NCBI GenBank assembly: GCA_009885185.1
Contig: VFLF01000511.1
Coordinates: 1 to 11,405 of the forward strand
Length of the DNA: 11,405 nt
Source of the DNA: Nitrosomonadales bacterium
Lineage (GTDB): Bacteria > Pseudomonadota > Gammaproteobacteria > Burkholderiales > SG8-41
Direction: 5' to 3'
In this document: positions 6,506-11,405 of the stretch, in pieces
How the letters are laid out: each line of letters begins with the position of its first letter
Numbering within the stretch: position 1 is the first letter of the stretch
Position numbers and translations under genes: made by a program
The notes under the pieces: generated by a model
Database searches by the model: none
What the model was told of the DNA's origin: nothing
The model's input: the letters and a program-made list of their open reading frames with translations, nothing else

Positions 6506-7723
6506 ATGAATTCCCCAACATTCGATTTCACCCCGCTGTTCCCCGCTGGCCTGCCACCGGCGGCGGCGCGTTGGAACGGGCGCGTCAAGTTTGATTTCAC
6601 CGGCGGCAATAACGATGCGGACGCATTGCCGCTGGAAGGATTGATCGCAGGCGTGACCACGGTGCTCAGGCGCGAAGGACGCACGCTCTCGACGTATGGC
6701 TTGAACAGCGGCCCGCAGGGCTATCGCCCTTTGCGCGATTTTCTCGTGGCGAAGTTAAAAGCCGACGCGGGCATCACCTGCACGGCGGACGACATCCTGA
6801 TGACTTCGGGCTCGTTGCAAGCCATTGATCTGGTTAACGCGACACTGCTCGCGCGCGGCGACACGGTGATAATCGAAGAGGATTGTTATCAGGGTTCAAT
6901 CAATCGGTTGACGCGGCTCGGCGTCACGCCCATCGGCATTCCCCTGGATCGTGACGGCATGCGCATGGATGCGCTGGCGCAGGTGCTTGATGATCTCAAG
7001 GCCAGGGGCGTGCGGCCCAAATACATTTACACCATACCTACCGTACAGAACCCAACGGCCACCATCCTGCCGGTGGAGCGGCGGCGGGAACTGCTGCGCC
7101 TTGCGGCGGCGCATGGCGTGCCGGTTTTTGAGGATGACTGTTACGCTGATCTCATCTGGTCAGGCGAGCGGCCGCCCGCGCTTTACGCGCTTGCCGCCGC
7201 ACGCGGGCAGGGTGGCGTGATCTACGTCGGTTCGTTTTCAAAGTCGATCGCACCGGCGTTGCGCGTGGGTTACATCGTGGCGCCTTGGGAAGTGATGTCG
7301 CGCACGCTGGCGTTGAAGACCGACGCCGGCTCCGGCGCGCTCGAACAAATGGTGTTGGCGGAATATTGCAGCGGCAATTTCGCGAAACATGTGCCAGCGC
7401 TGCGGCGCAGCCTGCGCGCCAAACTCGAAACGCTGATGGAGTCACTGAAACAGAGTTTCGGCGACGCGGTGGAGTTCGATGATCCCAAGGGCGGCATTTT
7501 TCTGTGGGTCACGTTGCCGGATAACGTGGACACGATGAAGCTCTATCAGGCGGCGCTGGCGGCGGGGGTTGCTATCAATCCGGGGCCGGAGTGGTCGGTG
7601 AACAAGACCCGCGCGCGCAACCGGCTGCGGCTGTGTTTTGCCAGCCCCAGCCACGAGGAAATTTCGCAGGGTGTGGCGACGCTGGCCGAGGTGTGCCGGC
7701 GGGAGTTTGGCTTGAAGCGGTAA
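6506..7723 (+). CDS. PLP-dependent aminotransferase, fold type I, MocR-like domain without HTH
   Basis: The 405-residue product starts at ATG 6506. PLP-enzyme landmarks are in order: 'STYGLNSGPQGYRPLRDFL' (about 62-80, substrate-entry segment), 'MTSGSLQAIDLV' (99-110, phosphate-binding turn), 'PTVQNPTA' with Asn182, 'VFEDDCYADL' (208-216, the Asp that pairs with the pyridine nitrogen and the Tyr), 'GSFSKSIAPALRVGY' with Lys246 as the Schiff-base lysine, and 'RNRLRLCFA' with the Arg near 373-375 that binds the substrate carboxylate. It belongs to the 2-aminoadipate/valine-pyruvate/MocR-type class I/II group. There is no N-terminal GntR helix-turn-helix, so it is a free enzyme and not a MocR regulator. 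Amino donor and acceptor are unknown. It lies 43 bp after the hydrolase gene and converges with the next Bug gene, 11 bp apart. Confidence 0.92.
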   Translation: MNSPTFDFTPLFPAGLPPAAARWNGRVKFDFTGGNNDADALPLEGLIAGVTTVLRREGRTLSTYGLNSGPQGYRPLRDFLVAKLKADAGITCTADDILMTSGSLQAIDLVNATLLARGDTVIIEEDCYQGSINRLTRLGVTPIGIPLDRDGMRMDALAQVLDDLKARGVRPKYIYTIPTVQNPTATILPVERRRELLRLAAAHGVPVFEDDCYADLIWSGERPPALYALAAARGQGGVIYVGSFSKSIAPALRVGYIVAPWEVMSRTLALKTDAGSGALEQMVLAEYCSGNFAKHVPALRRSLRAKLETLMESLKQSFGDAVEFDDPKGGIFLWVTLPDNVDTMKLYQAALAAGVAINPGPEWSVNKTRARNRLRLCFASPSHEEISQGVATLAEVCRREFGLKR

Positions 7724-7734
7724 CGGCAGCGCGG

Positions 7735-8709
7735 TTACTCCACCCGTATCCCCGCGCTCTTCACCACTTTCGCCCACTTGGCGATCTCGCTGTTGATGTA
7801 AGCCGCAAATTCAGACGGCGTGTTGTCGATCGGCTCCGCACCGAAGGAATGCAGCCGCTCGCGGGTTTGCTTGTCGCGCATGATGCGCGCGATTTCTGTG
7901 TTGAGCCGCGTAACGACTTCCGGCGGCGTGCTGGCGGGCGCGAGTATGCCTGACCATGAGTTCACTTCAAATCCCGTCAGGCCGGCTTCAGACAGGGTGG
8001 GCACGTCGGGCGCGCCGGGCCAGCGCTTCAAGGTGGTAACGCCCAGCGCGCGCAGCCGCCCGCTTTGCACATGCGCCAGCGTGCCCGCCATCGCGGCAAA
8101 AAACATCACCACGCGCCCGCCCATCAAGTCCGTGTGCGCAAGGCCCGTGCCGCGATAGGGAACATGCACGGTCTTGATGCCGCCCATCAGGTCCAGCAGT
8201 TCGGCGGCAAGGTGGCTGGCGGTGCCGTTGCCCGATGAAGCGTAAGTGATTTGTCCGGGTTTGCTTTTGGCGAAGGCGATGAGTTCCTTCACCGATTTCA
8301 CCGGCAACGAGGGATGCACCACGAGTATGTTGGCCGACGACACGCACAGAATCACCGGCGCGAAATCGCGCACCGCATCGAACGGCAGCTTGTTGCCATA
8401 GAGGCTGGGGTTTACCGCGTGCGCGAACACGCCGAGCAGCAGGGTGTAGCCATCGGCCGGCGCCCGCGCCACCAATTCCGCCGCGATATTGCCGCTGGCG
8501 CCGGGACGGTTATCGACGATGACCTGCTGTCCCCACAAGTCACTCAGCCCGCGGCCCACAGCGCGCGCGACAAAATCGGAATTGCCGCCGGGCGGGAAGC
8601 CGACGAAGATGCGCATGGGCTTTGATGGATAGGTATCGGGCTTTTGCTGCGCACACAGCGGTGTGGCGGCGAAGAAGGCGGGTGCGAGTAAAATGGCGGC
8701 ACGTAGCAT
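7735..8709 (-). CDS. Bug/TctC-family periplasmic solute receptor
   Basis: This is a 324-residue member of the family. Residues 1-20 form a short signal peptide ('MLRAAILLAPAFFAATPLCA', cleaved near C-A-Q). Hallmarks are 'YPSKPMRIFVGFPPGGNSDF' with the PGGxxD motif, 'QVIVDNRPGASGNIAAELVA', 'APADGYTLLLG', 'VHPSLPVKSVKELIAFAK', 'KTVHVPYRGTGLAHTDLMGG' and the C-terminal 'WAKVVKSAGI'. No convincing SD precedes the ATG at 8709-8707, so the start is inferred from the signal peptide. The gene is convergent with the aminotransferase (stop codons 11 bp apart, no visible terminator) and divergent from the next Bug gene, with which it shares a 163-bp intergenic region. Ligand unknown; a carboxylate or amino acid is the family expectation. 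Confidence 0.93.
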   Translation of the reverse strand: MLRAAILLAPAFFAATPLCAQQKPDTYPSKPMRIFVGFPPGGNSDFVARAVGRGLSDLWGQQVIVDNRPGASGNIAAELVARAPADGYTLLLGVFAHAVNPSLYGNKLPFDAVRDFAPVILCVSSANILVVHPSLPVKSVKELIAFAKSKPGQITYASSGNGTASHLAAELLDLMGGIKTVHVPYRGTGLAHTDLMGGRVVMFFAAMAGTLAHVQSGRLRALGVTTLKRWPGAPDVPTLSEAGLTGFEVNSWSGILAPASTPPEVVTRLNTEIARIMRDKQTRERLHSFGAEPIDNTPSEFAAYINSEIAKWAKVVKSAGIRVE

Positions 8710-8872
8710 GAGAAGTCTGAGAATAGGCAGAGAGTGAGTTTTTGGTGTTCCGCGGTTTTGCGTGCGGCGCTGATACTGGTGCGACTTTGTGTCAGTCCAG
8801 CGCGAGCGTCAACCACGGCGGTGTCTGCCGCCATACGCGGACAACATGGCATGGTGTGTATTTTTATGGCCT
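8710..8872. promoter_or_regulatory. Divergent intergenic region between two Bug genes
   Basis: This 163-bp region must carry promoters for both Bug genes, unless one is read from further away. It contains GGCGG (8817-8821) pairing with CCGCC (8828-8832) around six bases, and a looser inverted pair CTGATAC...GTGTCAG, one mismatch, around 8770-8795. No confident -35/-10 pair is seen on either strand. No gene is supported here; open frames in it lack start signals. Confidence 0.4.
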
Positions 8873-9856
8873 ATGGAAATGATTAAAATATCAATAAAAA
8901 CAATTACTTACTTTATTTCTGCGTTATTCGCTTGCGGCGTAACAGGCGTAGCGCAGGCGCAAAACTATCCCACGCGCCCGGTGCGCACCATCGTGCCGCT
9001 CGCTGCCGGCGGCGGCATGGATACGGTGACGCGCGGGCTATCGATCAAGCTGGGTGAGGCATTCGGGCAAACCTTTGTGGTGGATAACCGGCCCGGCGCG
9101 GGCAGCCAGATCGCGCTCGACATCACCGCCGCCGCCGCGCCCGACGGCCACACGCTGATGATGATCAGCGCCACCACGGTGGTGCATCCGCTGCTGTATA
9201 AATCGCGCCATGACATCGCGCGTGATTTCACGCCGATCGCGCAGGTCACCGCGCAGGGCTATGTGATGGTGGTGCATCCGGCGGTGCCGGCTAAATCGGC
9301 GCTGGAGTTTGCGCAGTATCTCAAGGCCAATCCCGACAAGGTGAATTACAGCTCATCGGGCATCGGCAGCCTGATTCACATGAGCGGCGAACTGTTCAAG
9401 ATCGCCACCGGCACGCGCATGACGCATATTCCGTACAAGGGCATGGGTGCTGCCTATTCCGATTTGGTGGGCGGGCAGGTGCAGTCGTCGTTCCCGACGA
9501 TTATTTCGTCCATCGCGCACATCAACAACGGACGTCTGCGCGCGCTGGCGGTGACACCGGGCAAGCGCGTGCCCGCGCTGCCCAACGTGCCGACGTTCGC
9601 GGAGGCCGGTGTGAAAGGCGTGGTGGTGGTGAACTGGTACGGCCTGATCGCGCCGCTGAAAACGCCACAGACCATCATCGACCGGCTGGTCAATGAGACA
9701 AACAAGGCCATGCGCTCGCCCGACATGGCGAAGAGCCTCGTGGCGGAGGGCGCGGAGCCGGTGACCGGCTCGTCCGCCGAGTTCGCGGCGCACATGAAGG
9801 CGGAGAACGAGCAGTGGAGCCGCGTGGTGAAGACGGCGGGGATACGCGGCAACTGA
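8873..9856 (+). CDS. Bug/TctC-family periplasmic solute receptor
   Basis: The 327-residue product starts at ATG 8873 (Met-Glu-Met), with Met at 8879 as an alternative. Longer upstream extensions read Arg-rich sequence and are rejected because they would bury the signal peptide. The signal is 'MIKISIKTITYFISALFACG' followed by V-T-G-V-A-Q-A and a likely A-Q-A cleavage. The signal-peptide codons are strikingly AT-rich (AAA, ATA, TTA, ACA), unlike the GC-rich body. Hallmarks are 'YPTRPVRTIVPLAAGGGMDT', 'FVVDNRPGAGSQIALD', 'APDGHTLMM', 'VHPAVPAKSALEFAQYL', 'MTHIPYKGMGAAYSDLVGGQ' and 'WSRVVKTAGIRGN'. The pocket loop reads AAGGGMD in place of PGGxxD, which may alter ligand preference. No SD is clear. 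The stop codon lies in a 12-bp tandem repeat and is followed in frame by two more TGA codons. Confidence 0.92.
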   Translation: MEMIKISIKTITYFISALFACGVTGVAQAQNYPTRPVRTIVPLAAGGGMDTVTRGLSIKLGEAFGQTFVVDNRPGAGSQIALDITAAAAPDGHTLMMISATTVVHPLLYKSRHDIARDFTPIAQVTAQGYVMVVHPAVPAKSALEFAQYLKANPDKVNYSSSGIGSLIHMSGELFKIATGTRMTHIPYKGMGAAYSDLVGGQVQSSFPTIISSIAHINNGRLRALAVTPGKRVPALPNVPTFAEAGVKGVVVVNWYGLIAPLKTPQTIIDRLVNETNKAMRSPDMAKSLVAEGAEPVTGSSAEFAAHMKAENEQWSRVVKTAGIRGN

Positions 9857-9880
9857 GGTGGTAACTGAGGTGGTAACTGA
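9851..9880 (+). repeat. 12-bp tandem repeat carrying three in-frame stop codons
   Basis: AACTGAGGTGGT occurs at 9851-9862 and 9863-9874, and the first six bases again at 9875-9880. The Bug stop codon TGA (9854-9856) sits in the first unit. Because the unit is a multiple of three, the TGA recurs in frame at 9866-9868 and 9878-9880. The repeat lies in the 41-bp space before the YajD-type gene. Confidence 0.85.
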
Positions 9881-9897
9881 ACACAGGCGACAGATAC

Positions 9898-10263
9898 ATG
9901 GCGCAGTCTAACGACAGACTCGATCAAGTGGTGCGTGACGCGCGACGCAACGCGGACAAGCGCGCTGCGGGCTATCGTGAGCAAGCGCTAAAAATATATC
10001 CGTGGGTGTGCGGCGGCTGCGCGCGCACCTTCACGCACGCCAATCTGCAACTGCTGGAAGTGCATCACAAGAACGGCAATCACGATGACAACCCGCCGGA
10101 CGGCAGCAATTGGGAACTGCTATGCACCTACTGCCACGAGCACGAGCATTCCAAGATCAAGGACAGCGCCGGGCGCACCGATACCGGCAGCACGCTGGAT
10201 GCGGCTACCTTCAATCCGTTTGCGGAGTTGAAGGCGAAGCTGGAAGCAAAGAGGGGCGAGTAA
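9898..10263 (+). CDS. yajD: YajD-type HNH nuclease family protein
   Basis: The 121-residue product is close in length and motif to E. coli YajD. An N-terminal helical part (about 1-33) is followed by a zinc-ribbon HNH core: C38-x-x-C41, then 'LEVHHKNGNHDDNPPDGSNW' (His56, His57, Asn71), then 'LLCTYCHEHEHSK' (Cys76, Cys79, His80, His84). The four Cys fit a structural zinc site, and HH/N/H fit the betabetaalpha-metal nuclease site. Family members are predicted DNA endonucleases; the physiological substrate of YajD is not settled. The residues after about 92 form a poorly conserved tail. The start has only a weak SD (AGGCGA). The gene follows the Bug gene by 41 bp and probably shares its transcript. 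Its stop segment is duplicated in tandem. Confidence 0.9.
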   Translation: MAQSNDRLDQVVRDARRNADKRAAGYREQALKIYPWVCGGCARTFTHANLQLLEVHHKNGNHDDNPPDGSNWELLCTYCHEHEHSKIKDSAGRTDTGSTLDAATFNPFAELKAKLEAKRGE

Positions 10264-10275
10264 ACCGAGTAAACC
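10258..10275 (+). repeat. 9-bp tandem duplication spanning the stop codon
   Basis: GAGTAAACC occurs at 10258-10266 and again at 10267-10275. The first unit contains the YajD-type gene's last codon (GAG) and stop (TAA, 10261-10263). The second unit supplies another TAA in frame (10270-10272). It resembles the 12-bp stop-codon repeat of the preceding gene, but the sequence is unrelated. Confidence 0.8.
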
Positions 10276-10294
10276 ACGGCGCGCATAACCATCC

Positions 10295-10377
10295 CCGTCA
10301 TACCCGCGAAAGCGGGTATCCATGCGTCGTGCCATATGGGACAGTGTTACGGGTTCCCGCCTGCGCGGGAACGACGG
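10295..10377. repeat. Composite palindromic element of two inverted hairpins (REP/MITE-like)
   Basis: The first hairpin is ATACCCGC (10300-10307), loop GAAA (10308-10311), GCGGGTAT (10312-10319), a perfect 8-bp stem closed by a GNRA tetraloop. The second is GTTCCCGC (10353-10360), loop CTGC, GCGGGAAC (10365-10372), also perfect. The outer ends CCGTC (10295-10299) and GACGG (10373-10377) are reverse complements, so the 83 bp form one element with inverted ends. Each hairpin fits ATTCCC-N8-GGGAAT with compensated changes. It lies between convergent genes, where it could act as a bidirectional transcript end or mRNA 3' stabiliser. No transposase is associated. Confidence 0.75.
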
Positions 10378-10405
10378 TTGAGCGCCGGTTGCGGGAACTG
10401 ACCGT

Positions 10406-11405
10406 CTATTTTTTCTTGCCCAGCAACTGCGCGATCTTCGTCGCGTCATCCAGCTTGTCCAGCCCCAGCATCGCATCACGCAATTGTTCGACCTGCGCTT
10501 TGGGCAGCGCCTTGACCGCGAGTTTTTCGAATTTTTCGACGATATCGGATTCGCTGGCGAATTTGTATTCACTGCCGCGTGCGGATTCGATGGTGCGCTC
10601 CATCCGCGTGCCGTCATTGAGGAACACTTCGACGCGCACCTTGTGGCGCATTTTCGCGCCGAGTTTGGTGATGGCGTCGTCGTGATGCACTTCGACGATT
10701 TCGGAAAGCTTCATGCGCGCCGGGTCGGCCACCATCGCGTCGGTGAACTGATCGACAAAACAATCGCCGTCGAGCAGCCACGTCGCGATGCAGTACGGCA
10801 GGTTCAATTGCGCCGAGGTCAGCCCCTGCGGCACGTATTTCCAGCCGACGTGATCCATGGTCACTTGCGAGCCATGCACGGAGATTTTTTTGACATCCTT
10901 GGCGCCGAAGGGCTTTTCGGCCTGCATTTCGCGAATGGCGTCGAGCGTGGTGTGGTTGCTGCCGACGCAGGCGTAGAACTTGAGCGCCACGCCCATGGTC
11001 TGCCACACGCTGCCGAAACCGGCGGTGAGTTCTTTCAGATCGAAGCGGTCATTCGAGCGCGAGAAGGTAGTGCAAAAGCCGCCGTACTCGCTCTCTAAAA
11101 CATTGACGATGCCGGTAAAGCCTGATTCGGCGATCAGCGCGCCGTACAGGCCGGATTGCGAGGCGCGGCCCGCGTGCATGCGTTTGACCATCGCGCCGTA
11201 CTGCGCGGCCATCAGGCCGGCGGATTGCGTGCCGGCAATGCCCAGCGCGTGCACGGTTTTGTCTACGTTGAGTTTCAGTGCGCGCGCGGCGCCCGACGCC
11301 GACGAAAAAACGCCGAGCGTTGCACCCGAATGCCAGCCCTGCGCGATGTGGTCCGGGCGCATACACAAGCCCACGCGCGGGCCGATTTCGTAACCGGCGA
11401 CAGCG
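10406..11405 (-). CDS. MmgE/PrpD-family protein (N-terminus beyond the window)
   Basis: The frame is open from the right edge: the first visible codons read 'AVAGYEIGPRVGL', before an internal Met. About 332 C-terminal residues are visible of a usual 450 or so. Family motifs are 'GWHSGATLGVFSSASGAARA', 'MVKRMHAGRASQSGLYGALI' followed by 'AESGFTG', 'FYACVGSNHTTLDAI', and the C-terminal alpha/beta part with 'VRVEVFLNDGTRMERTIESA'. The superfamily includes 2-methylcitrate dehydratase (PrpD), cis-aconitate decarboxylase and many members of unknown activity that accompany Bug receptors in betaproteobacteria. No prp genes are nearby, so a role in the methylcitrate cycle is not supported, and a dehydratase, isomerase or decarboxylase acting on an organic acid is the careful call. 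The stop is TAG at 10408-10406, and the composite palindromic element lies just beyond it. Confidence 0.9.
   Translation of the reverse strand, partial: AVAGYEIGPRVGLCMRPDHIAQGWHSGATLGVFSSASGAARALKLNVDKTVHALGIAGTQSAGLMAAQYGAMVKRMHAGRASQSGLYGALIAESGFTGIVNVLESEYGGFCTTFSRSNDRFDLKELTAGFGSVWQTMGVALKFYACVGSNHTTLDAIREMQAEKPFGAKDVKKISVHGSQVTMDHVGWKYVPQGLTSAQLNLPYCIATWLLDGDCFVDQFTDAMVADPARMKLSEIVEVHHDDAITKLGAKMRHKVRVEVFLNDGTRMERTIESARGSEYKFASESDIVEKFEKLAVKALPKAQVEQLRDAMLGLDKLDDATKIAQLLGKKK

Noticed and set aside
8544..8852. Minus-strand open frame spanning the divergent Bug intergenic region
   Set aside because: It overlaps the signal-peptide coding part of the Bug gene in another frame, and its composition is not protein-like (Ser/Pro/Cys-rich end).
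9898..10263. HNH protein as a homing endonuclease or phage packaging nuclease
   Set aside because: The full-length match in motif order and size to chromosomal YajD, without an intron, intein or terminase next to it, makes this unlikely.
10295..10377. CRISPR array or tRNA-like structure
   Set aside because: There are only two hairpins in inverted, not direct, orientation and no regular spacers. The cloverleaf arms and the TTC loop of a tRNA are absent.
10484..11098. 204-codon plus-strand open frame antisense to the MmgE/PrpD gene
   Set aside because: High GC keeps antisense frames open. It has no SD or domain signal, while the opposite strand has conserved family motifs.
1..11405. A coherent new defence, toxin-antitoxin or phage system
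   Set aside because: Apart from a housekeeping-type YajD-like HNH protein there is no nuclease, methylase, ATPase, toxin, integrase or phage gene. The gene set reads as ordinary metabolic accessory DNA.

Overview
The window looks like chromosomal DNA of a betaproteobacterium, probably in or near the Burkholderiales. This rests on high GC with GC-rich third codon positions, four genes or gene remnants of the Bug/TctC family of periplasmic solute receptors (hugely expanded in Bordetella, Cupriavidus and relatives), and short palindromic repeats of the ATTCCC-N8-GGGAAT type. No phage, plasmid, CRISPR, rRNA or tRNA gene is visible. The genus cannot be fixed from the sequence alone.

Layout from left to right. 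A partial NHL beta-propeller protein runs in from the left edge (+). A LysR-type regulator without its DNA-binding domain follows (+, pseudogene), with a palindromic repeat at its broken end. Next is a TPR lipoprotein (+). Then come three minus-strand units: a small membrane-anchored protein with a PH/GRAM-like look, a cupin, and the last third of a Bug receptor gene (pseudogene, again with palindromic repeats beside the break). An intact Bug receptor, a cytoplasmic-looking SGNH/GDSL hydrolase and a fold-type I PLP aminotransferase lie in the same direction (+). A Bug gene (-) converges on the aminotransferase and diverges from another Bug gene (+). A YajD-type HNH protein (+) follows, then a composite palindromic element, and finally a MmgE/PrpD protein (-) that runs off the right edge.

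Read together, this is a metabolic accessory region. Periplasmic receptors, a cupin, a hydrolase, a transaminase, a propeller protein and a MmgE/PrpD enzyme suggest uptake and catabolism of organic or amino acids. The membrane subunits of the tripartite tricarboxylate transporter (TctA, TctB) are absent, so these are orphan receptors, as is usual for the family. At least two genes are broken remnants, and both breaks lie within tens of bases of the same repeat type.

I do not see a convincing undescribed system. The points most worth a second look are the repeat-associated gene truncations, the 39-bp repeat that supplies the end of one gene, in-frame duplications of the stop-codon segment in two consecutive genes, and the hydrolase-aminotransferase pair.
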